Part shown: positions 6,264 to 14,770 of the stretch, in pieces
Position numbering within the stretch: the first letter of the stretch is position 1
How the letters are laid out: the number at the start of each line of letters is the position of its first letter
NCBI RefSeq assembly: GCF_014697195.1
Contig: NZ_JACJRJ010000062.1
Coordinates: 1 to 32,768, forward strand
Length of the DNA: 32,768 nucleotides
Source of the DNA: Cylindrospermum sp. FACHB-282
GTDB taxonomy: Bacteria; Cyanobacteriota; Cyanobacteriia; Cyanobacteriales; Nostocaceae
Reading direction: 5' to 3'
Position numbers and translations under genes: made by a program
The notes under the pieces: generated by a model
What the model was told of the DNA's origin: nothing
The model's input: only the letters and a program-made list of their open reading frames with translations
Databases searched by the model: none

Positions 6264-7136
6264 ATGCAATGCATTGTAAATCGCCGCGCTCAGTTTTCGG
6301 CAAGTCATCGGTATTGGTTGCCAGAACTCACTGAAGCCGAGAATATTGAAAAATTTGGTGCTTGCACTAGATTTCCTGGACACGGGCATAACTATGTCTT
6401 ATTTATTTCCCTGGCTGGGGAATTGGATAAATATGGCATGGTGCTGAATTTGTCTGATGTGAAACAGGTAATTAAGCGGGAAGTTACCAGCCAATTAGAC
6501 TTTTCTTATCTCAATGATGTGTGGGCAGATTTTCAAGAAACTCTCCCCACCACTGAGAATATTGCACGGGTGGTTTGGCAGCGCCTAGCACCCCACTTGC
6601 CTTTAGTCCGCGTACAGTTGTTTGAACATCCTGAACTTTGGGCAGATTATATGGGAAACGGAATGGAAGCTTACCTCAGTATTAGTACGCACTTTAGCGC
6701 CGCCCATCGGCTGGCTCATCCTGACCTCAGTCTTGAGGAAAATACGGAGATTTATGGGAAGTGTGCCCGTGTTAATGGACACGGACATAATTACCATTTA
6801 GAAGTGACTGTGAAAGGGGAAATTGACCCGCGCACAGGGATGATTGCCGATTTAGGTGCTTTGCATCAGGCGATCGCAGATTATGTGGTAGAACCATTTG
6901 ATCACACCTTTCTCAACAAGGACATTGCTTTCTTTGCCGAAGTTGTACCAACGGCTGAGAATATCGCTCTGTATATTAGTAATGTGTTGCGATCGCCGAT
7001 TCAGGAATTAGGCGTCAAGCTTTACAAAGTTAAGCTGATCGAAAGTCCTAATAATTCCTGCGAAATCTACACCACTGAGTCAGAATCAAACTCAGTCCCT
7101 AGGGTAGAAACTGCGCCTGTTTTGGCGAGAGTTTAA
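6264..7136 (+). CDS. tandem-domain 6-carboxytetrahydropterin / 6-pyruvoyl-tetrahydropterin synthase-like protein
   Basis: A 290-residue protein made of two PTPS/QueD domains, where the usual enzyme has one domain of about 120-150 residues. Domain 1 (about 1-128) has zinc histidines at 15 (SASHR), 40 and 42 (PGHGHNY) and Cys34. Domain 2 (about 134-266) has His148 (SAAHR), Cys167, His173 and His175 (NGHGHNY). In this family an Asp-His pair in a LDHxxLN motif activates the cysteine. Domain 2 keeps it (FDHTFLN, Asp213-His214), but domain 1 has LDFSYLN, with Phe80 in place of the histidine. Domain 1 may thus be structural or altered. The reaction is conversion of dihydroneopterin triphosphate to a tetrahydropterin, for queuosine or biopterin-type cofactors. 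No queC, queE or queF gene is adjacent. Confidence 0.88.
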   Translation: MQCIVNRRAQFSASHRYWLPELTEAENIEKFGACTRFPGHGHNYVLFISLAGELDKYGMVLNLSDVKQVIKREVTSQLDFSYLNDVWADFQETLPTTENIARVVWQRLAPHLPLVRVQLFEHPELWADYMGNGMEAYLSISTHFSAAHRLAHPDLSLEENTEIYGKCARVNGHGHNYHLEVTVKGEIDPRTGMIADLGALHQAIADYVVEPFDHTFLNKDIAFFAEVVPTAENIALYISNVLRSPIQELGVKLYKVKLIESPNNSCEIYTTESESNSVPRVETAPVLARV

Positions 7137-7149
7137 GCAATTGGATATA

Positions 7150-7177
7150 GGGGCATTGGCAATCATTGACATGCCCC
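7150..7177. terminator. possible bidirectional terminator between convergent genes
   Basis: GGGGCAT at 7150-7156 and ATGCCCC at 7171-7177 form a perfect 7-bp stem with a 14-base loop in the 63-base gap between the convergent PTPS-like and PrsW-like genes. No long T-run follows on either strand, so this is a weak call. Confidence 0.35.
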
Positions 7178-7199
7178 ATTGTCTAACCCAGATCAAATT

Positions 7200-8147
7200 T
7201 CAAAAATACCGACGACGGGCTGAACGTCGCAAATAGCGATAAATTAACCAGCCTAAAACTCCCAAACTGAGGTTTACCAGCAATTGAAGGAGTATAAACC
7301 TGGAAACATCGCGGTATAAAAGCTGTGATGGCCTTAAGGGAAGAAGTTTTCTGATTAAGATAAATAGACCAAAAAGAGCATTGCCACTGAGTAAGAGAGC
7401 AAATACCACTAGACCCCGCTGCCAGTAACGCTGCTGAAGTGTATAACCTGATATCAAGGGAATAGGGCGTTTACCTTGGACTTTCCGCAGTAGTTGTTCC
7501 AGCCGCCAAAACATCCACAACAGAAATGGAAATAAACCATAACTGAGAAAACGTAGAGGTGGTGAATAACCCCAAGCACTAGATAGGATATTTGCTAGGG
7601 CATGACAGATAACAGAATTTAGCCAAGCCCTAGGAATCAAATTCCTGTCTCGATTTAAGCGAATGCTGGAGGAAATATATATTGCCCAGGCATAACCCCA
7701 GGGGGCAGAAAACATGGCATGAACTGGTGTGCCAATGCTACGTTCAAAAGCTGATGCTGTACCGTGAAAAAGGTAAACCCAGTTTTCTTCGGCAGTGAAT
7801 CCGAGGGCAACGGCCATGGTGAAGAGGAAAACAGTAGTAGCACGTAATCGATACCTGCGTTGGAGATGGTAGGTTGGGATCACAACTGCTGCTAACTTGC
7901 AACCTTCCTCAATTAGCCCTACTTCCACCAGCTGTCTTAGAGCCTGACCTAGGAATGAGCGGGGTATCTGTTGCCAATGTGCAACCCATTCTTCCAGTCC
8001 GAGGGCGAGAAAACCAGAGATTGCCCCGAAGATAAAAAACAATAACAGATGTGACAGGGGTGGGGCAGCAGGGATACGACGGTAGTAGAGCAACAGAAAC
8101 AGCCCTGGTGGTATGACTGCCCATAGCAGTAGAGAGGAATCAGCCAC
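7200..8147 (-). CDS. PrsW-type intramembrane metalloprotease
   Basis: A 315-residue, highly hydrophobic protein with about eight membrane segments. The PrsW/CPBP-like conserved residues are in membrane context: Glu80-Glu81 with Lys84 (LIEEGCKL), Glu120-Glu121 (GFTAEENWVYL), His143 (PVHAMFSAPWGY) and His182 with Asn186 (CHALANIL). Family members in Bacillus cleave the anti-sigma factor RsiW at site 1; the target here is unknown. The start is a GTG at 8147 that overlaps the last 8 bases of the upstream methyltransferase gene, so the two are probably translationally coupled. The C-terminus is Arg-rich. No sigma/anti-sigma pair is visible nearby. Confidence 0.85.
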   Translation of the reverse strand: MADSSLLLWAVIPPGLFLLLYYRRIPAAPPLSHLLLFFIFGAISGFLALGLEEWVAHWQQIPRSFLGQALRQLVEVGLIEEGCKLAAVVIPTYHLQRRYRLRATTVFLFTMAVALGFTAEENWVYLFHGTASAFERSIGTPVHAMFSAPWGYAWAIYISSSIRLNRDRNLIPRAWLNSVICHALANILSSAWGYSPPLRFLSYGLFPFLLWMFWRLEQLLRKVQGKRPIPLISGYTLQQRYWQRGLVVFALLLSGNALFGLFILIRKLLPLRPSQLLYRDVSRFILLQLLVNLSLGVLGWLIYRYLRRSARRRYF

Positions 8148-9084
8148 TCACCTGAGCAATTACAGTACGGTGACGGTGGGTGTTGCTAGTGATAGTCGGA
8201 GTTTGAAAACCCGCCTCAACTAGGGCTTGCTCAATGTCTAAAGTGAAATATTCATCTAAATAAGGCTCAGTACTTTTGAGCAGGGTCAAAATGTAAGGGG
8301 CCATCTTCTTGTAAATTTCCGATTTAGGATTCATATCCATGATTGCCAAGTAGCCACCCGGACGCAGTAGACGCCGGGCTTCTGCAAAAATCTGCCTGGT
8401 TGCTGACTGGGGTAATTCGTGGCACATCAGAAAAATAGAAACTAAATTAAACGAGGCATCTGGTAAGCCAGTAGATTCAGCAGCAGCATGAACCCAGTTG
8501 ATTTTAGCCTGACGTTGCTGTGAGCGGTAGTCGGCAACGGCTAAGAAGTAGGGAGATAAGTCTAAGCCTGTGATTTTGGCATCGGGATAAACTGCTTGTA
8601 GGGCAAAAGTGCTCATACCCACACTGCAACCCAAGTCGAGGATGTCTTCTGGTTGATGGGAGATTTGGGAAATGAGGATTTCGTGGTAACTTTGACGCAG
8701 TTTGCGATCGCCTTGGGCGGGGCGTAGCCCATCGCCTTGGGCTTGGGCATCCTGCCAAATCTTAGCATGGACAGCGTGAGCAGCAGATTCCACTTCAAAA
8801 GCGGCAAGCCAGCTGAGATTTCCAGTTTCGTAGGCGTGAAATGAGGTGACGTAGTAATCTGGGTAGCAAAGTTGAGGATTTTCTACTTTAGCTAAATTGG
8901 TTGACCAATCACGTGCCTGGAGCTTCTCTACTTCTTGCGTCCAAAAAACACCAATTTTTTCAGCCCGTTTAATCATCATTTGTCTGGCTTGGTGCTTGGC
9001 GAAGTTGGCTAAGGGCTTGATTGCCAGGATGCCATTCACTAACCGGGAGACAAAGTCAGGAGCAGTTTTTAGAGCAGCAGTCAT
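8140..9084 (-). CDS. SAM-dependent class I methyltransferase
   Basis: A 314-residue protein. The N-terminal 140 residues form a helical region of unknown role. The Rossmann methyltransferase core follows: motif I ILDLGCSVGMST at 148-159, an acidic motif II (ITGLDLSPY), then ASFNLVSIFLMCHELP and RLLRPGGYLAIMDMNP, as in UbiE/Methyltransf_11 proteins. The substrate is not predictable. Residues about 113-126 are encoded by a short repeat: ATCGCCTTGGGC occurs twice (8707-8718 and 8731-8742) around a GGGCTACGCCC palindrome, adding eight residues in frame (two copies of AQGD). It is the first gene of a two-gene minus-strand unit with the PrsW-type gene. ATG at 9084 has only a weak ribosome site. Confidence 0.88.
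   Translation of the reverse strand: MTAALKTAPDFVSRLVNGILAIKPLANFAKHQARQMMIKRAEKIGVFWTQEVEKLQARDWSTNLAKVENPQLCYPDYYVTSFHAYETGNLSWLAAFEVESAAHAVHAKIWQDAQAQGDGLRPAQGDRKLRQSYHEILISQISHQPEDILDLGCSVGMSTFALQAVYPDAKITGLDLSPYFLAVADYRSQQRQAKINWVHAAAESTGLPDASFNLVSIFLMCHELPQSATRQIFAEARRLLRPGGYLAIMDMNPKSEIYKKMAPYILTLLKSTEPYLDEYFTLDIEQALVEAGFQTPTITSNTHRHRTVIAQVSG
8707..8742. repeat. in-frame 24-bp duplication with palindrome inside the methyltransferase gene
   Basis: Two exact copies of the 12-mer ATCGCCTTGGGC lie 24 bases apart and enclose GGGGCGTAGCCC. The unit keeps the reading frame. It looks like a dispersed palindromic repeat or HIP1-associated duplication that the protein tolerates. Confidence 0.7.
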
Positions 9085-9606
9085 AAATCAATTTGCGTTT
9101 AACAGCCTTTTTTACTTATGACATAGTTGCGGTCGGTCAGCCTAGAATTGTAAAGATTTTTTTCGTCAAAGATGAACTGGCAGGTTTTAACCTGCCTATC
9201 ATGGCTTTGATGGGGAATAGGGGTTTCATTAAAGTTATCCTTTCATTGGCGGTTCCTTACCCAAAATCTACTCTTTAGCCCTCTTTTGTCACTTTCCGGG
9301 AGGGCAATTTCTGAAAGCCTTATCAACCAATCAATCCAACCTATCCTATTAGAAAAAAATGGGTGTTGTATTTATTCTTAGAAAGAAATTGTGCAATCGC
9401 TTGGTAGATAAAAGCTCTAGAATTCAGAAATGGCAAATGTTTTCGGAGAGTGACAGAAGAGGGATAATATCGGCATTTAATAACCTGCTATCCCCGGTTT
9501 TATACAATCCTCTCGCTATTCATGTTTAGGTAGAAAAAAGAGTAAGATTGAGCAAATTTAGCTAAATTTTTTGGAACTGCATTTACCCCATTCTGATTAA
9601 TTAATC
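9085..9606. other. gene-free spacer with hairpin and MITE-like element
   Basis: No convincing gene. It contains a compact palindrome GGCAGGTT-TT-AACCTGCC at 9179-9196, directly upstream of the methyltransferase gene on its strand, and the MITE-like element at 9279-9463 listed separately. The rest is AT-rich and featureless. Confidence 0.5.
9279..9463. mobile_element. MITE-like element or decayed IS with terminal inverted repeats
   Basis: The left end (CCCTCTTTTGTCACTTTCCG at 9279-9298) and the complement of the right end (CCCTCTTCTGTCACTCTCCG, from 9463 leftward) agree at 18 of 20 positions. Weaker similarity continues inward (GGCAATTTCTGA versus GCCATTTCTGAA). TA dinucleotides stand one base outside each end, as expected for an IS630/Tc1-like TA target, though this is only suggestive. 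The 185-base interior has no ORF, so any copy would need a transposase supplied elsewhere. Confidence 0.6.
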
Positions 9607-11295
9607 CTACTTGGCTGTACTTGGTTTGAGAGCCAGCAACATCTCCACTTGAGTGGTGGATTTATCGGGGCTAACAGCGGTAACACCAAAACCACGGATG
9701 GAACCCAGGATGGCACTGGTTTGTGGCTCTATGGGTTGACCTTGGGCGGCAAAACGATTAATCAGGGTGACGGCTTTCTCCATATCAAGGTAGAAGTAGC
9801 CGCCATTGGGCTGTTGCAATGAACCAGTCACGGTTTTAAAATTGTCGCTATTATCGAGAGATTGACCTTTACGATCTGCTAGGACGTCAGCAACGGGGCC
9901 ACCAAGAGCGAGAAATACAGTATCTTGGTCTAGCCAACCATGTGCTAATAAAGCTCCTTGTTGGGGAATTTGCCATTCGGTAATGTTTTTACCGCCAATA
10001 GTTCTTTGGGCGATGCTCAGGGATTGCTTTTTGGCTATGTCATCTAGTTTAGTGAAGGTGGCTTCTGCTGTTTTGCGATCGCTTGTGTCAAATACTAAAG
10101 CTCCCCCAAAACCAAAATTTGCCAACACACCCTGATTAGATTGCACAGCACCAAAGGCAAATTCTCCATTCATCCACCCGAAAATATCTTTATCTAAGTC
10201 AATATTGACTGATTTTAGTGGTGCGCGAAGCTGTTCAATAGACTGCTTAAATTCAGGATAATCTTTTGACTGCTCGGTGAGGGTTTGCCAGGTACGGCTG
10301 ATACCCTGTCCGCTAATGAGAGCAATCGTATCAGTGGGAAACTGCCCCACTATTTTAGCGGGAGTGGTTTGATACTGAAATTTGTTCAGTTGCGGATCTA
10401 AATTGGCGATCGCTTTTAATCGCAGTCCGGCATCATCAACACCAATACCCGCCACCATAGATTTCACCTGCTTCAATTGTGTCAGGGTTTGTGGAGGTAA
10501 CGGCGTCCCCTGAGGATTCAAGGCTGCCAATTGTTTGACTACGTTCCCATAGTCAGGTATGTAGATTTGGGCCAGGGTGTTTTTGACATCCACACCTTTG
10601 CTGAGAATACTACTTGCGCCTTCTTTGCTTGCAAAAGAAGCTTCACCTTTAAAGGTGTCAATTGCCTTCTCTACAGCTTGCTTAGACGGAGCTAATACCA
10701 AATGGCTATTATCCAAAACTACGGTGTAAGTTGGTTTACCCTTGCTTGTAGTTTCGACAATTTTTTGACCTTTGTAGTCAGATTCTTGGATTTTGACTCC
10801 TTTTTGTCCTTTCAATTTGTTACCAAAATTTAACGCGCCGAGTTTATCCTTAATTCCTACCACCAACAGGATATTGGATTCCTGCTGTGCCTTGATCGGG
10901 ACATTTAGTTCAGCAGGTGTTTTCAACTGGGCTGGTTGAGTTGGATTTGCTGGCAATACAGCAATCATCACCCCACCAATCCAAGGTTTTACATCTTTTT
11001 CATAAGAAATTTCACTATCCTTCAATAGGTTTTTATCAAAGTCTTGTAGACCTTTTGCCACTAACTGTTGTGCTTGTGGAGTGCCAAACTGCTGCAACTT
11101 TGCCCAGGCTTGGGAGTCAGTGGTAATGTAAGTTGCTATTAATGCTGTGGAAGGTACTAGTTTAGCACTACCCAGAGCGCTGGAAATATCTCCAGCGGGC
11201 CCCCCCTTAAAATATATATAGGCAGCTACACTTCCTGCCACGACTAGAGCAGCGCCAACAGCAGGAATTAAAAACTTTGATTTACTTTCAGGCAT
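9607..11295 (-). CDS. DUF3352 domain protein, membrane-anchored
   Basis: A 562-residue protein. Residues about 8-28 are a single membrane segment (LIPAVGAALVVAGSVAAYIYF), probably an uncleaved anchor, with the rest facing the periplasm or thylakoid lumen. The long soluble part (PSTALIATYITTDSQAWAKL near the start, FPTDTIALISGQGISRTWQ in the middle, GGYFYLDMEKAVTLINRF near the end) matches the cyanobacterial DUF3352 pattern, whose molecular function is unknown. It is Ala/Lys/Gln-rich without catalytic motifs I can name. ATG at 11295 follows AAGGA on the minus strand. It is divergent from the aminopeptidase gene across 509 bases and appears to be monocistronic. Confidence 0.82.
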   Translation of the reverse strand: MPESKSKFLIPAVGAALVVAGSVAAYIYFKGGPAGDISSALGSAKLVPSTALIATYITTDSQAWAKLQQFGTPQAQQLVAKGLQDFDKNLLKDSEISYEKDVKPWIGGVMIAVLPANPTQPAQLKTPAELNVPIKAQQESNILLVVGIKDKLGALNFGNKLKGQKGVKIQESDYKGQKIVETTSKGKPTYTVVLDNSHLVLAPSKQAVEKAIDTFKGEASFASKEGASSILSKGVDVKNTLAQIYIPDYGNVVKQLAALNPQGTPLPPQTLTQLKQVKSMVAGIGVDDAGLRLKAIANLDPQLNKFQYQTTPAKIVGQFPTDTIALISGQGISRTWQTLTEQSKDYPEFKQSIEQLRAPLKSVNIDLDKDIFGWMNGEFAFGAVQSNQGVLANFGFGGALVFDTSDRKTAEATFTKLDDIAKKQSLSIAQRTIGGKNITEWQIPQQGALLAHGWLDQDTVFLALGGPVADVLADRKGQSLDNSDNFKTVTGSLQQPNGGYFYLDMEKAVTLINRFAAQGQPIEPQTSAILGSIRGFGVTAVSPDKSTTQVEMLLALKPSTAK

Positions 11296-11804
11296 TATTA
11301 TCCTTTTTTCCGCAAATTTTTACCGAGGCAGATACAAGGGTCATTGTAGAGTTTTTTGATTTAATCACAATCTCCACTACTTTATCGGTAATTAACAAAA
11401 AAAGTAGTATTTTACACAGTAAACGCTCGTAATTCCTCTAAAAAATACTTCAACACGGCCAGGGGCAAATCCGCAAATGAGTTGTTATTCTTCTAGAAAA
11501 AAATAGTTACCCTAACAGCAACAAGCTGTTCTAAGCTATAGAAATAGTTGGTAGTATTTGTACTTAAAAGGCATCTATCGCGGCGCAAGATACTCTTGAC
11601 ACGATGACAAAATAGTGCAAATTGTCAGATGACATTCAAGGGAGGCAGATGTGGGAGCAAGATGGGGAGATTGATGCAAATTCCCAACCCCAGAGGGGAA
11701 TCCTGCCAAATTGCCAAATTTATTTGGGAAATATACCCAAAATCTCTATTTTTCTGAACTACAGCCAGCTAGACTTTTCAGGATTACAAGTTCATTAAGG
11801 ATCT
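11296..11804. other. divergent intergenic region
   Basis: This 509-base gap separates two divergent genes and should carry both promoters. A perfect TTGACA stands at 11596-11601 on the plus strand, but no good -10 box lies 16-18 bases downstream, so I do not call a promoter. I see no RNA gene or repeat. Confidence 0.4.
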
Positions 11805-14390
11805 ATGTCGCAGTCTTATTTTGATACAGAGAATAACGGCCACAAACCTTTTGAGTTACCAGGAGCAAAACCCCACTACAACCCTGATCGACCCGGACAA
11901 GTAGAGCATATTTTTCTCGATCTCAGCTTGGATATCCCGACCCAAAGTTATCAGGGCAGTTGCTGCATTCGTCTATTACCTATTCGCAATGGACTTGACC
12001 GTTTGACTTTGGATGCTGTCAACTTGAATATCCAGTCTGTGGAAGTGGACGAAGTACAGCAGAAGTTTGATTATGACGGAGAACAACTGACCATCCAACT
12101 TTCGCAACCAACGCAGATTGGTAAACGGTTGTTAATCGCGATCGCCTATTCGGTAGAAAAACCGCAACGCGGTATTTACTTTATTCACCCTGACCAACAC
12201 TACCCCAACAAGCCTACCCAAGTCTGGACTCAAGGAGAAGACGAAGACTCTCGCTACTGGTTCCCCTGCTTTGACTACCCAGGACAATTGTCTACTTCTG
12301 AAATTCGCGTTAGTGTTCCTCAACCCTTGGTAGCTATTTCCAACGGCGAACTAATTCATACATTAGAAGATGGCGAACGGCAAATCTACCATTGGTCACA
12401 GCAGCAAATTCATCCTACCTACTTGATGACTTTAGCGGTAGGCGACTTTGCCGAAATTCGGGATGAGTGGCTTGGGTTACCCGTTACCTACTACGTAGAA
12501 AAGGGCAGGGAGAAAGATGCCAAACGCAGCATGGGTAAAACTCCGAGGATGATCGAATTTCTCAGCCAAAAGTATGGTTATCCCTACCCTTACCCCAAAT
12601 ATGCTCAAGTTTGCGTCAATGACTTCATTTTTGGCGGGATGGAAAACACCTCCACCACCCTGTTAACCGATCGCTGTTTACTTGATGAACGGGCAACATT
12701 AGATAACCGCAGTACCGAAAGTTTAGTTGTTCACGAACTAGCCCATCAGTGGTTTGGCGATTTAGTAGTAATTAAGCATTGGTCTCATGCTTGGATTAAA
12801 GAAGGGATGGCTTCTTACTCTGAAGTGATGTGGACAGAACAGGAATATGGTGTACAGGAAGCCGCTTACTATCGGTTATTAGAAGCCCGGAGTTATATTA
12901 ACGAAGATAGTAGCCGCTACCGCCGACCGATGGTAACTCATATTTATCGGGAAGCCATTGAACTTTACGATCGCCACATCTACGAAAAAGGATCTTGTGT
13001 TTATCACATGATTCGGGCAGAATTGGGAGACGAATTATTTTGGCTAGCAATCCATACATTTGTTCAAGACAACGCCCACAAAACCGTCGAAACAGTAGAC
13101 TTACTCCGGGCGATTGAAAAAGCAACTGGCCGTAATCTCGCCTTTCTCTTCGACCAATATGTTTATCGTGGTGGTCATCCCGATTTTCAAGTGGCTTACT
13201 CTTGGGATGGAGATGCTAATTTGGCAAAACTGACAGTAACTCAAACCCAAGCAAGTGCTGAAAAAAATGGCAACAAGGAATTATTTGACCTAAAAATCCC
13301 CATTGGTTTTGGTTATACACAGCAGAACTCAGAACTAACAACTTTTACCTTGCGGATTAATGAACGGGAACAAAGTTTCTACTTCCCGCTGGCAGAAAAA
13401 CCCGATTTTATCAGCTTTGATGTCGGGAATAATTACCTCAAAACTGTGACTTTAGAATACCCATTACCAGAATTGAAAGCACAGTTAGAATTTGACCCTA
13501 ATCCCATTTCTCGCATCTATGCAGCAGCAGCTTTAGCGAAAAAAGGCGGGTTAGAAGCAACTAAAGCACTAGCAGCGGCGTTACAAAATGAGCCATTCTG
13601 GGGTGTGCGTGTCGAAGTAGCTAAACAATTGGCAGAAATCAAATTAGATCAAGCCTTTGATAGCTTACTTCCGGGGTTAAAAGATAAAAATGCACTTGTG
13701 CGGCGATCTGTAGTAGAAGTACTAGGGCAAATCAAAACCCATGAAAGCTATAAAGCTGTGAAAAGTTTCGTCCAAGATGGTGATCCCAGCTACTATGTGG
13801 AGGCTGCTGCTTGTCGGACAATTGGGGCGATTTCATCTGCTAACTTGGAAGAAAAACCCAAGGAAGAAAAAGTTATCAAGTTGCTGAAATCTGTTTTAGA
13901 AGAAAAAGCAGGCTGGAATGAAGTAGTCCGTAGTGGGGCAATTGGCGGTTTAGCTGAACTTAAAACCTCTGAAGCAGCTTTAAATCTGTTACTTGAATAC
14001 ACTAAACTCGGTATACCGCAAATACTACGCCTAGCTGCAATTCGCGCTTTAGGCAAAATTTCTGTTGGCCAACTTCCAGCAAATTTGGAACGGATTTTAG
14101 AACGATTAGCAGAATTAGCGAAAGAAACTTTCTTTTTAACCCAAATAGCAGTAGTAGCAGCATTAGGACAAATGGAAACTCCCAAGGCTTTGGGGATTTT
14201 GCAATCTTTAGCCGCGCAAACACCAGATGGGCGTGTGCGTCGCTATGCTGAGGAAGAAACTGCCAAAGTGCAAAAGAATATTGGCCCAGAAAAAAGTCTG
14301 CGTCAATTGCGTGAAGAACTAGACCAACTCAAACAACAAAACCAGGAACTAAAAAGCCGCTTAGAAAATTTAGAGGCAAAATCAAAGTAG
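11805..14390 (+). CDS. M1-family zinc aminopeptidase with C-terminal HEAT-like repeats and coiled coil
   Basis: An 861-residue protein. It has an N-terminal beta saddle, then the M1 catalytic domain: exopeptidase motif GGMEN at 277-281, and the zinc site His310-Glu311-x-x-His314 with the third ligand Glu333 (WIKEG). It removes N-terminal residues from peptides; there is no signal peptide, so it is cytoplasmic. From about residue 570 the protein has HEAT/PBS-lyase-like helical repeats (YAAAALAKKGG, VRVEVAKQLAEI, VRRSVVEVLGQI, LAAIRALGKI), in place of the ERAP-type C-terminal domain. It ends in a Leu-zipper-like coiled coil (LRQLREELDQLKQQNQEL). The repeats and coil probably bind a partner or gate the active site. 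AAGGA stands just before ATG 11805. Confidence 0.93.
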   Translation: MSQSYFDTENNGHKPFELPGAKPHYNPDRPGQVEHIFLDLSLDIPTQSYQGSCCIRLLPIRNGLDRLTLDAVNLNIQSVEVDEVQQKFDYDGEQLTIQLSQPTQIGKRLLIAIAYSVEKPQRGIYFIHPDQHYPNKPTQVWTQGEDEDSRYWFPCFDYPGQLSTSEIRVSVPQPLVAISNGELIHTLEDGERQIYHWSQQQIHPTYLMTLAVGDFAEIRDEWLGLPVTYYVEKGREKDAKRSMGKTPRMIEFLSQKYGYPYPYPKYAQVCVNDFIFGGMENTSTTLLTDRCLLDERATLDNRSTESLVVHELAHQWFGDLVVIKHWSHAWIKEGMASYSEVMWTEQEYGVQEAAYYRLLEARSYINEDSSRYRRPMVTHIYREAIELYDRHIYEKGSCVYHMIRAELGDELFWLAIHTFVQDNAHKTVETVDLLRAIEKATGRNLAFLFDQYVYRGGHPDFQVAYSWDGDANLAKLTVTQTQASAEKNGNKELFDLKIPIGFGYTQQNSELTTFTLRINEREQSFYFPLAEKPDFISFDVGNNYLKTVTLEYPLPELKAQLEFDPNPISRIYAAAALAKKGGLEATKALAAALQNEPFWGVRVEVAKQLAEIKLDQAFDSLLPGLKDKNALVRRSVVEVLGQIKTHESYKAVKSFVQDGDPSYYVEAAACRTIGAISSANLEEKPKEEKVIKLLKSVLEEKAGWNEVVRSGAIGGLAELKTSEAALNLLLEYTKLGIPQILRLAAIRALGKISVGQLPANLERILERLAELAKETFFLTQIAVVAALGQMETPKALGILQSLAAQTPDGRVRRYAEEETAKVQKNIGPEKSLRQLREELDQLKQQNQELKSRLENLEAKSK

Positions 14391-14445
14391 GTAATTGGTA
14401 ATTGGTAATTGGTAATTGGTAATGGTTAAAAGCTATTACCAATTA
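14390..14445. repeat. GGTAATT heptamer tandem repeat ending in a hairpin
   Basis: Four exact GGTAATT units (14390-14417) plus a partial fifth start inside the aminopeptidase stop codon. TAATTGGTAAT at 14413-14423 is then perfectly complementary to ATTACCAATTA at 14435-14445. Short heptamer repeats of this type are common in heterocystous cyanobacteria. The hairpin could stabilise or end the mRNA although no T-run follows. Confidence 0.75.
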
Positions 14446-14708
14446 GCCAATAAAATTAACTGAATCCTATTGGCTATAGTGTTTGGTATCAAGCTCTTAA
14501 GTAAGTATACAAAAAGAAATCAAACTATAGGATTAAGTAAAGTAACAAATATTGAAATTAGCTCGTAGTGAGGGCTTAAGCCCTTATTACAAACATTTAA
14601 TTATTTACCTTTTTTGAATTCAAAATTCTGTTAGGAAGAATAAAAACAATTTTGAATTAATTAATTCCGAGTACAGGCTCCTACTGATTCTTAGAATCAG
14701 CGGTCTAC

Positions 14709-14739
14709 AATCAGTGGGGGCTTGAACCCACCACTGATT
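14709..14739. terminator. stable hairpin, possible terminator
   Basis: AATCAGTGG plus GGG (14709-14720) pairs with CCC, a bulged A, and CCACTGATT (14727-14739) around a six-base loop. TCTTTAATTTTG follows. It may end transcripts coming from the aminopeptidase side or may be a dispersed palindrome. Confidence 0.4.
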
Positions 14740-14745
14740 GTCTTT

Positions 14746-14770
14746 AATTTTGAATTTTGAATTTTGAATT
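14746..14770. repeat. AATTTTG heptamer tandem repeat
   Basis: Three exact AATTTTG units and a partial fourth. It is of the same heptamer class as the GGTAATT array 350 bases upstream but unrelated in sequence. Confidence 0.7.

Noticed and set aside
9093-9278. 61-codon open frame upstream of the MITE-like element
   Set aside because: No ribosome site, covers a palindrome, and overlaps the probable promoter region of the methyltransferase gene.
11596-11624. Promoter from the perfect TTGACA in the divergent spacer
   Set aside because: No acceptable -10 box at 16-18 bases; the chance of an isolated hexamer in 509 bases is appreciable.
13793-14185. 130-codon open frame on the minus strand
   Set aside because: It is the shadow of the HEAT-like repeats of the aminopeptidase; the repeated Ala-rich sense codons keep the antisense frame open.
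14390-14423. CRISPR-like array
   Set aside because: The units are 7 bases and directly adjacent with no spacers, so this is a simple tandem heptamer.
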